A stretch of DNA of 64,000 nucleotides from Gonatopus flavifemur (GCA_018340375.1 JAFFJZ010000039.1:620001-684000), one strand, 5' to 3'; positions 44,252-57,190 are shown, numbered from the stretch's first letter. The notes: generated by a model not told the origin, from the letters alone. Numbers and translations: made by a program.

Positions 44252-44356
44252 AGTAAGACCCTGCAATAAGAATACTCACCTCCTTCATTAAACGCAAGGC
44301 AACACCCGTTCGAATGAAGAAGAGGGTGCGTGTTCTTATTGCGAGGTCTTACTGCA
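44252..44356. mobile_element. ~105-bp MITE with CAGTAAGACC ends
   Basis: CAGTAAGACCCTGCAATAAGAA (44252) is mirrored by TTCTTATTGCGAGGTCTTACTG. Such CAGTAnnACCTCG ends resemble pogo-like elements. It is adjacent to a CACTCTT-rich segment (44490-44560) related to the MITE at 16631. Confidence 0.6.
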
Positions 44357-44359
44357 CTA

Positions 44360-45790
44360 CAAAACGGCACCGGTGAATGTAGAAGACCATCGTCCCATGC
44401 TCTCTGAATTGGAGAGAGTGCAATTTTCATTCGAACGGGGAGAAAGGTGCCCTTCTGGCTACATAAAGAGCTACATTCGGTGAGTGAAATCTCACTCTTT
44501 AGGCAGCCAAAAGAGAATCTATCTCTCCGTTCGAGTGGAATTCTCACTCTTCTATATTTAGAAAGTGGGACGGACTGATTCAACTATTTGGAAGACATAT
44601 CAAAGAGGAACTCTGTGTTCATTGCAGAATCGAAATATTGAACCTTGATTTCTTCCTCTTCGTCTACCGTTCACCGTAACTCTGGTCTTTTGGATGAATT
44701 CGATACTTTTGTTGGCAAAAATGAATCGGAGTGAAAAGTAATCCAACAAAATTCACTTACTTGTAACAACATAAAAATCCTTTGCAGGGAAATTAATAGT
44801 GTATTGTGAACCAAGAGTGAAAATGAGAAATCTTGCAGAACTCTTAACGAATCATCAGCTTTTTCTGTCAAAACCTTCAACGCGAACAGACGGTAAATGG
44901 AGCGGGATACACGGTAAAAAGTGAAACTTACTTCCATCCTGAAAATTAGCTGATTTTAAGATGCAACCAAAAATAGCCCTGTTTCAATCAAAGTCAGCGC
45001 CGGAAACAAATGCCGACACAATGGAAGACACTGAATATCCGTTATGTTTTCAACTAAGATTCAACCACATTCAGTCGGACTTTTGACCGTGTAAGAGTCA
45101 GGGTTTTCACCCCAAAGGTAAGAGTATTTTCCTCTCGTTTTGAAATAATCTTCAGGATTTCATCACTTTCTTCCTCAAAAATCGGTCTGAAAACAGAAGC
45201 TTTCCATTTAGGCGGAGGGAAAAGACTTCCCAATTCCTTGAGTACAAAAAATAGTACAGGATTGGTTTCAAAAAAGTATATAATAGATTGTAAAAGATAT
45301 TGTAGGAATACGCTGCAAATATTACATTTCAAAATACTCTATACTGTGACAAAAATTCTTAAATTTAATACGGAATTCTTTATGAAATATCATATGTCCA
45401 TATTGAATTCAATAACAGTTTGTATCGATTCATATTTTCATAACCATTACTTTATGAAATAATGGTTTATTTATAATCAATGAAGATTTCAAATTGTCGA
45501 ATTTACAAAATGGAAATACGTAACGACTTTCGATACATAAAAAATCGGTATGGAGAACCATACAGTACTTCCATGTTCTCAATGAAAATGAAAATACATG
45601 TTTATTGCACCTCTTCGGTTGCTGAATTCGAATTTAAATTTGCATCCTGATTTGTTCTAGGTTCGCAATTCCCTTGTTATGGTATATAATGATCGCAATT
45701 CCCTTTTAATTGTATAACGATCGGAGGGTCTCTGCATAAGAACGGTATTCACGGAATGTTCAAAAGTTGTTCCAAACCTTAGTGCTCTCT
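44360..45790. other. Unassigned DNA
   Basis: No credible gene. Frames at 44671-44937 and 45054-45332 show no recognised domain. Confidence 0.4.
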
Positions 45791-45839
45791 GACATTTACT
45801 TGAAATCACTTGAAATTCATATCACCAAAGTTTCTCAAA

Positions 45840-47745
45840 TTTTCTCATCCAATTCAAGAAAACTTATGAATGGTTTTGAAAAATGGCTATTTTTTTCAAT
45901 TGGCCATATCTTTGTCATAACTTGTTAAATGGGGACGTTCATTTTCCAAAATTTTCGTAATTGAATAAATGTACTTTGAAAAAATACGAAAAAATTTTAG
46001 ATAATGAATTATATAAGATTTTGCGTTTTTTGAGAAGAACCGTCGATTTTTTGAATCTCGCAATTTTTTATTTGTTTGTTTCATTTTTTTCAAAAAACTG
46101 CTATCAATTCTGCGATGATCTCCATCAATTCAAGGGCGGGCCGAATTGTATTTCTATTTTTCTTAATTCAAAAAAACCTTTTTAAATCCTTGAAAAATAT
46201 TTTTTTTACAGAAACTTCGTTAATATAAAGAATAAATGCGAGTAAATGATTTCTCGGTATGACATACTCAATTTATACTCCAAACTTATAACTAATGATT
46301 AAAAATCTACGTTCGATCCGATTTGCCATTCAGTATATTTATAATTTATATATAGCCGATATTTTTGATAGTAATGCAAAAACATAATTCATTTCATTCC
46401 TCTTTGGTGCTTGAATAGTTCAGCCATTCTGGCTTTATTCGAATTTGAAAAAGTTTCAACATATAAACAACCATTAGTGTGTAGCAATACTTCTAATCAA
46501 AATGAATGATCTGTAACAGTATTCGCAGGCTCGTAAAGAATTAGAACTTTCGACCCGAAAACGCTACATGAATCCTTCAATGTTGAATGAAACAACAATG
46601 ACCATAGTCGTATACGATGTTCGATTTCCACGGTTGCCAGTTTGTTTTCAGGAGCAAACAAACAAACCTCTTCTTAATCTTCACGTTCGATTAATTATTC
46701 TCACTCAAAACAATTTGATTCGCAAATTCAAACATTACTTTGAATAGAGGAAAGAATTTCAATAAATCAAAAATATTATAATTTCAAAAACGTTTATTAA
46801 TGAACAAAACATTGAATCACTACTTGTTCTTATTCACACATTGATTCCACGACCGCACTGGAGATCCGCTTCGTACCGCGAGAAAACACGGAATGTCTCA
46901 TGGCGCTGGCGGCGCTCCTCATGTAGCATTCCCGTGCGATTACGGAAATTCTTAACTTTCTCATTTTTGTTGAAATCGCCTCATGTATCGTATTGATAAT
47001 GCTCAGGCGATTCCCCTAAGCATCTCTATGTAATTAATTTTAAGAAATTCAAATTTTTACAACTTCTTTGGATTCAAACATAAGTCGATCTTTAATGAGA
47101 CTATGTTATGAATCATCATTGAAACCATTCGATCCGTGCACAAGTGTCTAGAATTACACTGTGCACTTGATGACTTCCCGTAATTAGTTTGGTTTCCATG
47201 AATCGATCTTCGAAATCATTTTATGCTGTATTGTGATCCTGTTTTGAAGAAAACCTAACCCAAGATATTCGGAAGATTATCCGGTGAAGAAGCCCAATCG
47301 AAGAGTTCATGAGGTGTTGTTATTTGTTTATCAACTGCTAGTTGGAGACCCGCTTTCGCTGCATGTCGTTTAATAACGCCACCAATATCGTCACGGACTT
47401 TCGCCATGGGCCGTCGCGAAAAAATGCCATTCAGCAAGTATGCCAACATTTCTTCTCAAAAAACGCAAATATATAAGTAAAGTTCATTATCTTAAGGGTT
47501 TTTCGTATGTTTTTTTTTTCAAAGGACATTTGATTACGAAAATTTCGAAAAAAACGTCCTGATTGATCAAGTTTTGACAAAGATATGACAAATTGAAAAA
47601 AAACAGCCATTTTTTCAAAAAATTCATAACTGCTTTTTGATCGAGTAAAAAAATTTGAAAAGGTCCTGAGGATCGTTTTCCATAGAGTAGAAAAGGATTG
47701 AAAACTTTCAGCCAAATCGAAAGGGGTCTAGTTCAAAAGTGATCG
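45840..47745. mobile_element. Inverted-arm element (~1.9 kb) enclosing a coding remnant
   Basis: The left arm 45840-46060 contains TGGCTATTTTTTTCAATTGGCCATATCTTTGTC and GCGTTTTTTGAGAAGAA. The right arm 47445-47700 has their reverse complements. The arms are about 70-80% alike by eye. Outer ends are not clear. The ORF at 47255-47449 starts immediately inside the right arm. Confidence 0.5.
47255..47449 (-). pseudogene. Fragment with DIGGVIKRHAAKAGLQ motif
   Basis: This 64-codon minus-strand frame contains RDDIGGVIKRHAAKAGLQ and ITTPHELFDWA. From memory, the DGIGGxxKRxAxxASLQ plus TPxELYxWA pattern recurs in uncharacterised, apparently TE-linked proteins of arthropods and Hydra, usually after GKGxCDG, which is missing here. 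Probably the end of a decayed TE-borne gene; function unknown. Confidence 0.4.
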
Positions 47746-48404
47746 GTTTGGTATGGAATGTCCCATATATATGTCGACAGCGGAAAAAATTTTTTCCGAG
47801 ATCACCTGGTTTTACACAGAAAAATAATTAAAAAATAGAAAGACACGTCCTATTCTGATTCAAATCAGATAGGATCTCCGAAGGGGTTCGAGGAAGGTTC
47901 CTTATAAATTTCAACCGGTTTGGTCTTCCCGGTCCAGAGGTATCCCGAACACAGACGGGCAGAGCGACATACAGACAGATAGACCCCTCGGATTATCAAT
48001 CAGTATTCAATGAAATGAAAAACTATCCAACTTCCAATTGGATTACTCAAATATTTTAGAAGATACGCTCAGAGGGTGCGAAAGCGGGTGCAATAGGCAC
48101 CCCGTGCTTGGTATACTACGTACACCGATGAGTGGCTAAAAAATGGGTTCGTGTGCGCTTACATATGAGGGAAGGAAGTATATATACACTGTACAAAATA
48201 TTTGTATTAATTTGAATACAAAAGGTTAAAATGAACACTAATATTTTCGTTACGTATCTCCCACACTTTTATTGAAATTCGAACACAATATTATCTTGAA
48301 ATGGTTTCCATACAGGAATTGGTTTGAACCTCATTAAATCTGTGGTAAATTTGATACACAGAAGTATAGGTCAATTGCTTCCAAATTTCACAATTTTTTT
48401 CAAC
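47746..48404. other. Unassigned DNA
   Basis: It contains a CAGACGGGCAGAGCGACATAC-like low-complexity run (47950-47985). No gene recognised. Confidence 0.4.
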
Positions 48405-48889
48405 AGTATGCATTTTCTGGAGTGGGGATTATAGAATAATTCATACAAGATCAGAGAATGGTCAAGCAGGGGTGGGAATTATAGTGCATAAAAGGGTAGG
48501 AAATAGGATGGAAAATTATTTGCAACATAGCGAACGCGTAATGATGGTCGGAATTAAAACCAAACCGCTGACACTGTTATAGTTCAAGTATACATGCCCA
48601 CATCTGCGTACCCGGAGGAAGATATCGGAAAAACGTACGATGAAATAGAAGAAGTGAACAGAGAATTTGATGATCATAGGCGACTGGAATGTAATAATAA
48701 AACGAGTGAAAAAGGGCAACATAGTGAGAGATTTTGTGTTAGGGAGAAGAAATGAAAGAGGACAACTTTCAATCGAACTCTGCGAGAGTCATAGGATAGT
48801 TATTACCAACACATCATTTAAGAACCATCCAAGAAGAATCTATATTTGGAAAATGCCACAAGATACAGCCAGATACCAAATTGATTACA

Positions 48890-49150
48890 CACCGAAGAAA
48901 ATGATTAGTTATGTTACCCTTACTCCAAATTAGTTCCAACAACTAGATACATATGTTGATATTTGGATGACTAAAACGGACGTTGGCTCAACTAAATTCA
49001 AATTTAATTTCTCTGACTTCAGTTGATGTTCCTAATTTGAAGTTGCCTTTACTACAGCTTTTATCACCGGCTTCTATTTTTTGATTACTCGAAACTAATT
49101 TTCACAACTATTTTCAGTTCATTCGGTCAAATGAATTATTTTTTTCGGTG
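48890..49150. mobile_element. 261-bp MITE inside RTE copy 3 endonuclease
   Basis: The ends CACCGAAGAAAATGATTAG and AATTATTTTTTTCGGTG are inverted. Copy 2 reads GATTACATATTAGT across the site. Here the insert lies between GATTACA and CATATTAGT, fitting a CA duplication. Confidence 0.75.
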
Positions 49151-50300
49151 CATATTAGTAAGACAAAGATTTAGGAATCAGCTGTAAAACTTATCCAGGC
49201 GCGGATATAGATAGTGATCACAATATGTTGCTGATGAAATGTTCTCTGAAATTCAAAGCTCTGGAAAAGAAAAGGAGAATGCAAAAAAGATGGAATTTGA
49301 AGAATATCGAACAAGGAAAAACACGGGAGGCATTCAAAGCGATGTTGGACGAAAAATTGGAGGATCGACAAAAGAAAGACTTGGGAATAGAGATTAGATG
49401 GACGAATATAAAGGGGGACATAGAGCAATGTGCAGATGAAATTTTGAAGAACGATGGGATAGAGCCTGAGAAACCATGGATAACAGAATAAATTCTCGAT
49501 TTGATTGATGGAAGGAGGAAATACAAGAATAAGAGTAGTGAACAAGACCAGCAGAGATACACATCACTGAGGAATAAAATCATAAGAGAATCGAGGGAAG
49601 CAAAAGAACAATGGTTAGAAGAACAATGTCAGGAATTAGAAGTAAGATAACATTTAGGAAAAATAGATGAGGCGTATAGGATTGTTGGGAGATTTTTTTG
49701 GACAAATGAAATCTGGAAGTAATAAGATTGAAAATTCTTTGGAGAGATGATTGATAAGAACAAAGGGAAGGCTAGAACAATGGATTAATTATCCAGAAGA
49801 TCTGTATAAAGGGAGCGATAATGTAGAGAGAGAGGAAAATCTTGATGAAGGATTGGTAGATTCGATTCTGAGGTCGGAATTCGACATACCTTTGGAAGAA
49901 TTGAAAAATAATACAGCGCCAGGAGTAGATGGCATAAGTGTGGACCTCATCAAAGCCTCCAGTCAAAGAACCCGTGAAACAATGTTTGAATTGGTCAGAG
50001 ATATATACGAAAATGCAGAAGTACCGGAAGATTTCCAAAAAGATGGAATTGTCGCTTTTCCAAAAAAAACAAAGAGCAAACAAATGCGAGAACTGCAAAA
50101 CGATGAATTTAACTTGACATGATCCAAAAATACTGACCAAAATTACATATGGGAGGATGGAAAATGAAATAGAGAGTAGATTAGCAGAGTATCAGTTCGG
50201 TTCCAGGAAAAATAGGGGAATACGAGGAGCAATTTTAGCACTTAGAGCAGTGATAGAGAAGAGACTAGAGTTGAAAAAGTCTGTGCATACAGGTTTTGTA

Positions 50301-50552
50301 CATTGTAAGAAATGATTGTGGAATTTTTCCCCCAAAAGTGGTGGCAGCAAAGTTTCTCCATAAATGGGGAATTTTTCACCATAATTTGATGAACTTTCCC
50401 TTCATCTGTAGAGGATTCAACACCTCAAAAGCAAAACAATCCCGCAAAGTGTTGGAAAAATCCCTCATTTTTGATGGAAAAACAATTCTCCCACGACGAG
50501 GGGACGAAATCCACCAACCGTGTTAGGGAAACTACCTGCATTTTTTGAAGTG
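50301..50552. mobile_element. 252-bp MITE inside RTE copy 3 RT
   Basis: The RT frame TGFV-DIQKA is split by 252 bp with TA on both sides (50299-50300; 50553-50554). Removing the insert plus one TA restores GGTTTTGTAGATATAC. The ends CATTGTAAGAAATG and CATTTTTTGAAGTG are inverted but diverged. The 76-codon frame inside is not a gene. Confidence 0.8.
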
Positions 50553-51755
50553 TAGATATACAAAAAGCATCCGATAATGTTGATTGGGGGGAAATGTTCG
50601 CGATTTTGGAAAAGGTAGGAATTGATTTCAAGGATAGGAGAATGATATATGAATTATGTAAGAATCAAACCGCAACAGTAGAAATAGAAGGTTAGGAAGG
50701 GGGAGCCGAATTTGACGAAGGGTGGAACAAGAATGCTCACCATCACCGTTGATTTTCAATTTGTATATAGAAGAAGCGATGAACGAAGTGAAGGAGCAAG
50801 TGCAATTGACATTACAGATTCAGGAAGAAAATGTAAGCATGTTGAGATTTGCCGATGACATAGCTATATTTGCTAGAAGTAGTGCGGGGTTAGAAAATAT
50901 TGTCAACACTATGAGAACAATATTATTAGAAAAGTATTGCATGAATATAAATAAGGACTAGACAAAATTCATGATTTGTGCAACAGCGAAAACATCAAGA
51001 AGAACGAAAATCAAAGTAGATGCTAAGACAATTCAACAACTGGGAGAATCCACATATCTAGGGAGCATACATCACAGAAATAAGTGAAAGCGAAAGACAT
51101 ATAAGAGCAAGAATAGCACAAGGAAAACAGCCTTTTCACCAAAAAAAAACAGTTGGTATGCTCAAAGAATATCAGCCTAGCAGTAAGGAAGAAATTCTTG
51201 AAGAGTTACATTTGAAGCACAGCATTATATGTCTCCGAACCTTGGACAATCGACCCACGAAGACTTGAAGCTCTTGAAATGTGGTGTTATGGAAGAATGC
51301 TTAGAACAAAATGGATAGAGAGAGTAAGAAATGAAGAGGTACTTGAGAAGGTAAATGAAAAGAAACCTTCTGACACATGTGGTTGAAAGAAGGAGTAATC
51401 TGATAGATTCCAATAGTATTAGAAGGAAGAATGAATGGCAAAACTTGTACAGATAGAATTAGATTAAGTTATATTATGAAGTAAATTATACGAGATGAGA
51501 GCCGCCGTAGACATGTAGAGATAAAGCGTTTAGCAGATAATAGATAGGGTTAGAGGATTTTATCAAACCAGTTATGAGCATTCATGATGATGATGATGTA
51601 TTTTTAGCAGGTATGTGGTCATTTGGAGATGGGCAGCCGAGAGTACTTTTATACTGTCGGAGTACTTTCAGTGAGAAGGATTCTTTGCCTCACGTAAAAT
51701 ATATATTCATATGGGGTGGATAATGTGCTCCCCACTGAAAATGCGGGTAGCCAAG

Positions 51756-52006
51756 TGCTCATCCCTCCCGAGTCGAAAAATTATAATACTTTTTAAAGCC
51801 TGATCAACTCCGTAATACGCAACGATCCAGAGTTCAATCGGGTCGAAAAAAGGTTAACATCAGGTTCAATAAGAATGTTAAAAGCAAGATCAGGTTGAAA
51901 ACAGGGCGAGATCAGGGCGAAAAATGAAATTAAACTTGATTCACTCCGTAATACGCAACGAATCAGAGCTAAATCAGGTTTCATTTTTTGACTCGGGCTG
52001 GTGCTC
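51756..52006. mobile_element. ~250-bp MITE with CCCGAGTCGAAAAAT ends
   Basis: GTGCTCATCCCTCCCGAGTC mirrors GACTCGGGCTGGTGCTCA in outline. Inside, ACTCCGTAATACGCAACGA occurs twice in direct orientation, 141 bp apart (51808; 51949). Confidence 0.5.
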
Positions 52007-52437
52007 ATATTTCAATAAAATTGAAGAAACTTGTACTTCAGTGTGGTAATATCACACCAAAACAAGCGAGTACCTAGTTGAAACAACTACCAGTGATTGG
52101 TCCATACGTACTTGCTAAAAATTATTATTCCAACTAGATGGTTAGTTGTTTCAACTACATGTACTGCTATTATGACTAACTGATTAGTTAAAACAACTCA
52201 ATAATTAATTGAAAGAATGATTCTTGTGAAGCACATAAGAACCCATGCTAGTTAGCTACTTCAACCGCTGATTTTTTTTGCGTGTCAGACTTTACGGCAT
52301 TCTATGTATTCCTAAGTCTTTTTACGCCGCACTATTCAAATCCGAACTACATGATTTATATTCAGCTCTCAAAAAATGACAAAATAAAAATGATAAATCA
52401 CGAAAAAATGAGGAAGACATAAGTTTCTGTTGGATCG

Positions 52438-52543
52438 CCAGCGTGTATCCATTTTAGTCCCACTTCAGCCTAGTCTTGGGCTCATATAAGGAGGATGGGA
52501 CCCATGTTGGGCCAGTGCAGGCCCCACTGTACATACATGCTGG
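52438..52543. mobile_element. 106-bp MITE, CATGTATGTA family
   Basis: The ends CCAGCGTGTATCCA and TACATACATGCTGG are inverted. The interior is rich in TGGGCC and GGGCCCA-like words, as in the insert at 2684-2797. Confidence 0.65.
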
Positions 52544-52664
52544 AGATTCACTTGTATATTGTGTGTCAACGAAATAAAAGGACTCAATAAGTTTCTGAAT
52601 AGGAATCAAATGTCGCGCCGAAGAGCAAGTCTACAGCGCATACTTGACAAACTGCCCAAGAAAT

Positions 52665-52810
52665 ACAACGTCTAAAACTTGATGAGAAATGTTGTATCAG
52701 ACGTGTTTTAGATATCTGTTAGATAAATTTCAAACAATGGTGTGAAGAATATTTATTGGACATCTATAAGACGGCTTATGCAACATATTTCGTCAAGTTT
52801 TAGACGTTGT
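52665..52810. mobile_element. ~146-bp palindromic MITE (ACAACGTCTAAAACTTGA)
   Basis: ACAACGTCTAAAACTTGATGA at the left mirrors TCGTCAAGTTTTAGACGTTGT at the right, with further pairing inside (CAGACG, CATCTATAAGACGG). No coding capacity. Confidence 0.65.
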
Positions 52811-53586
52811 GTGTGTTAGGTGCATGAAGAATGTCGGTGGTTAAATTACAGACACGAGGTTTATGATGGTGGTAATGGTATCAGCTATCTAGTTGCACAT
52901 TCATATCAGTACGCAAATTATTGATGTCGATCCTTAAAAGAATCCATTCATTTTATATAGAATATATAAAATTTTTATCGATATTTTATACACATCTATG
53001 GAAACTAAATACTTTTTCTATAAAAAAGAATTGGTTCTGTTCAAGAATCGGCATCACTAGCACAAATGTGTGATAAGAAATTGATCAGACCAAAATGTTC
53101 AAACCTTTTAGGATAAATCAATCGAACCCTGATAAGAAATTCTCTTATAATTTTTAATAATATCAATTCATATGAGATTATGAATAATTATTTCTCTTTT
53201 TCTTCTCATTTTCTGCAAAAATGTACACATGTCAGGAGTTCTGCACTGTCAAAAATTCCTTGAATTTTAATGCACTCTTAATGTACTAGTGTACATGGAA
53301 TTTCAACTTGAAGGTACATTAAATGATATTGAAGTATTATTACATTAATTTTCAAATCATGTGGAATTGAATTACAATTTCAAGTATCAGTACATTAAGA
53401 ATTAACTTAGAGTAAATCGATAAAAATTAGAGAAAATAACATAACCATCAATAATGTTTGAAATTGAGTGAATAAATTGAATAATTATAATCTTTTTGTG
53501 AGTATAAATTTTGGAATTATTGTTCTCAATCGCATTAGGTGACACTCTACGAGTGTTGTCGTGAAGAGTGCTTGAACGACACTGAA
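52811..53586. other. AT-rich DNA with TGTACATTAA-type repeats
   Basis: Around 53270-53410 TACATTAA, AATGTAC and AATTTCAA words recur. A similar cluster is at 56160-56340 and a piece at 58370-58500, suggesting a MITE family whose ends I cannot define. Confidence 0.4.
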
Positions 53587-53694
53587 CCCCAACAGAACCT
53601 AAAATTTGTGTACGTCCAGGAAACCTTCAAAGGACGTCTGAGAAACGTATTTGGACGTTTCCTGGACGTACACAAATTTGAGGTTCTGTTGGGG
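53587..53694. mobile_element. 108-bp hairpin MITE (CCCCAACAGAACCT)
   Basis: CCCCAACAGAACCTAAAATT is mirrored by AATTTGAGGTTCTGTTGGGG. The inner part GTGTACGTCCAGGAAAC also pairs. The short frames on both strands are shadows of the palindrome. Confidence 0.8.
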
Positions 53695-53699
53695 AAGAG

Positions 53700-54671
53700 T
53701 ACAAAATTTTGCGCGAAATATTTTCGGGAACCACGTGAGAAATACGAATTTTATAAATACGATGATCAAATACATGCTTGGGATTGAGGATTTTAATTTC
53801 ATAGTGGTTCTGAAACATTATGGGGTCGATGGAAAATTCTCACGATTGAAGGTTATAATTCAGAAAATTTGGCTTCCTATAATTCAGAACCAATATGGAA
53901 TGAGAATTTGCATTCACAGTGCGCAATCGCATGCACGTATCCTGGTAGAAATTTCACAAATTTTTTCCTATGACTGATGAGGCGCTATAGAGAGGAAAAA
54001 CTGAGCACAAAAAACTAGCGAGGTACTGGTCAATTACTGATAAGTTGAATCCAACTAGCGTTGGTTGGTCAAAACTAGTGAGCTACTTATTAGTATGTAA
54101 TAAATTGAACTAATTGATAATGTGGAGTAAAACCATCTCTAATAATTATACAAGTGCTTATTGAAATATATATGAAATGGAGAAGAATGAACTTTTCAAT
54201 TCTAAAATGAATAAAATATTGTTCACACTTGATATCGGAAATGTCAGTACCCATACAGCACGTATTTCATAAAGATTTTTAAACAGCTGAACAGGTTTTT
54301 CCATTAATTTTTACATATAATTACAGGTGATATAAATGAGAAAGAAAATGTAACAAATCTGTTTGTATTTTAGAATTGAAATATAGTTTACGGATATGAG
54401 GTTGACTTCTTTGAATTGAAAAATAAAAATTAATTACTTTCGTGAAATGTGTGATCGTTATTTCTTAATTAATATGTATTGAAAAAATCTATCATTCAGT
54501 GCAACATGAATTATTGAATCATTCATAGCTGTTGTAATATGTAGGAAATCATAATTTGTTGATGCAGTGAGAATGAGTTTTATTCAAATACTTACATCAA
54601 TATTTCTCAGAAAAAACTCAGAGATCAAAACATTTTTGTAGTAATATGAGTCATGAAGAACTCATTTCATC
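53700..54671. other. Unassigned AT-rich DNA
   Basis: No gene recognised. ACTAGCGAGGTAC and ACTAGTGAGCTAC-like words near 54010-54090 recall 52070-52260. Confidence 0.4.
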
Positions 54672-55740
54672 AAAATCTTTTCAAGCGAAAGTTTAAAATA
54701 AATTTCCAAAAACTTGGATTATTCACATAAAGCTCGTTGGATGGTTTTACTCTTGAAGAGTACTGTCAAAGTTGACATTTGCAAATTGGAAAAAAAAAGT
54801 CTTATTTTCTGTCTTGAATTTGTTATTAGAGTAGTGACAAACTTGTAGGAAGAGTTCGAAGGTTGGGTGGAATCCATATTGATCAGGAAAGTCAAAACCG
54901 TATTGCAAAACTTGGAAAATCTGTTAACGTAGCTGACAATACTTGGGTATCGAGTCAGCTTTTCCTTACTACATGAAATCTAGGCAGGAGAAATGTATCA
55001 AAATTCAGTGAATTCAAGTTGGTGTCAAGTAAGAGAGGATAGAAATATTCATTGGATTTTATTGGTTATTATAAAAATGTTGACAAATAAGGAAAAGCTA
55101 TGTAGGACTCACTGTATCGTCTTTCATCATTTTTGTTTCAATAATTTTGTATTGTGGACATTTTTGTATTTTCTTACTAATAAGTTGAAGAAACCTGTAT
55201 GTAACTAATAAGTATTGAACCTGTTTCACAAATACAATAACATTCATTCGTAGCAGCATGATACAACATCATTGAAACAAAAATATTAAAAGACGATACA
55301 GTGAGTCCTACATAGCCTTTCCTCATTTGTTGACATTTTTATAGTTACCAATAAAATCCAATGAATATTTCTGTCTTCTCTCACTTAACACCAACTTGAA
55401 TTCACTGAATTTTGATACATTTCTCCTGCCTAGACTTCATGTAGTAAGGAAAAGCTGACTCGATACCCCAGTATTGTCAGCTACGTTAACAGATTTTCCA
55501 AGTTTTGCAATACGGTTTTGACTTTCCTTATCAATATGGATTCCACCCAACCTTCAAACTCTTCCTACAATTTTGTCACTACTCTAATAACAAATTCAAG
55601 ACAGAAAATAAGACTTTTTTCTCCAATTTGCAAATGTCAACTTTGACAGTACTCTTCAAGAGTCAAACCATCCAACGAGCTTTATGTGAATAATCCAAGT
55701 TTTTGGAAATTTATTTTAAACTTTCGCTTGAAAAGATTTT
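54672..55740. repeat. ~1.07-kb near-perfect palindrome
   Basis: The arms 54672-55153 and 55262-55740 are reverse complements with very few differences by eye, around a ~108-bp spacer. They start AAAATCTTTTCAAGCGAAAG and meet near TTTTTGTTTCAAT. No gene is evident; short frames occur on both arms. It may be a large palindromic MITE or an inverted duplication. Confidence 0.85.
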
Positions 55741-57190
55741 TAATACATGATAATCAAACAATAACGACCACACATTTCACAAAAATAATTCATTCATTGT
55801 TTTTTATCACATAAACTTAACCTCACATCTGTCAACCGAATTGCAATTTTCACATAGGTTAATAGATTATTCTACTCAACCGATGGATTGAATCAGATAT
55901 CCACGTCATTTACATTGATCTTTTCTAATAAACCACGTAGGTACCGGTTTAGCTTAGGTCGTTAGGGCGTTAGGGCGTCAGGATAGTAGATCGTGCAACA
56001 TTAGGTAGGGATTGGTTTAGGTGGTTCGATTCTCTTCGAGGTTTTCCAATTTTCTCTCCATGACATGAGAACGTAGTGAACAACGTGGTCGTCAATCTGC
56101 AAGTGTCCTCCTCCAAAATATGTTTTTTGCTTAAAAAAAAAAAAATTTACTGGAAGTTTTTTTCTGGAACGCGAATGAAAATTCATATACAAATTTTATG
56201 TATTCGTACATTAAATTTCAAATCCATGTACATTAAATTTAATGTATGTGGGCTTAAAATTTGTGGAACCAGTACATGAATTTTCAGTTACGTACTTGAA
56301 AAAAACTTCCAGTAGATTTACATTAAAATTTATGCGGAAATTTTTAACAGTGTGAGAAAAGTATCATTAGAAATGATGGTATAAAACCCCTCAATCATGG
56401 GTACGTTACTCGTTACCATTACTCATTTTACGAAAGATATATACCATGGATATATAATTTGTATACAAAATAAATATTTTATATATAATGAGTAACGAGT
56501 ATCCACTCACGTACCCATCACTAAAACCCCTAGATTGGACTTGAAATTGGCAACTCTCGTGAAAATGATTTATATGAGGGCATATCAACCATATAGATCA
56601 TATATGGTCATGAATAGTCAAAAAACTTCGTGATCCGAATCACTCTATGAACTATTTGGAAGAAAACGTTCATCTGCTCATAAACGACGTGATAATATTA
56701 GCTGGACAATCTACTCATCTAATTCAACATATCACGAGCTATACATATGAACTGGACTGGCATGATTTTCAACGTATCTTGTCATTGAAAATTTGAAGAC
56801 CCACGATAGCATTTTTACATCAGTGATGAAATTCTTCCCTATGCACATGACGCTACAATTCGTATCATTGCCCAGGACCAAATGATGTGCGTTATGGTCG
56901 TGTTATTTTATTCCGGTCGGTGGTGAGATTATGTAAGAAACAACGATGACACGTTGGAAGAGTGTAATTAACAATAAAAATAATTGAAAACAGCCAATAT
57001 GCTTATCTTTATCCAATTCCCCCTGTGATCCAATTCGCCTCGGTCTACCCTATACGACACAAATACGTCCTGTTGATGGTTCAAGATTCACATATATGGG
57101 TCGTATATGCGCCTTATATTCATCACATAAGGATCATATGTAGATTACATATAGTCATGTAGGAAACCTCTATCCGTATATGACTGAATG
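55741..57190. other. Unassigned DNA
   Basis: No gene seen. A (C)GTTAGGGCGTTAGGGCGTCAGG direct repeat lies at 55958-55982. TACATTAAATTT repeats lie at 56200-56245. GTTACTCGTTAC and GTAACGAGTA copies are inverted at about 56405 and 56493. Confidence 0.4.

Larger units (their letters stand above)
48415..51560 (+). pseudogene. RTE copy 3 endonuclease-reverse transcriptase pseudogene
   Basis: Blocks in order: VGNRMENYLQHSERVMMVGIK (about 48500-48560), IGDWN with the endonuclease Asp (48670), YQIDY (about 48875); after the first MITE a basic linker (KPWITE, 49475); then LEELKNNTAPGVDGISVDLIK (about 49890-49950), the RT N-terminal block; TGFV (50290), the second MITE, DIQKASDNVDW (50555), LIFNLYIEEAMNEV (50745-50790) and MLRFADDIAIFA (50838-50873) with the catalytic pair. 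The C-terminus (GRMNGK-like, IIRDES) is scattered over several frames. Many shifts and stops make it inactive, and it looks older than copy 2 in the 3' part. Confidence 0.8.
48405..51598 (+). mobile_element. RTE-like non-LTR retrotransposon, copy 3
   Basis: Plus-strand copy. Endonuclease from about 48415 (GDYRIIHTRSENGQAGVGI), RT from about 49800, C-terminal region to about 51570, and 3' tail ATGATGATGATG (51582-51598), the same tail as copies 1 and 2. It is truncated at 5' and carries MITEs at 48890-49150 and 50301-50552. It is uninterrupted at the mariner site of the other copies (50000-50010). Confidence 0.85.
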
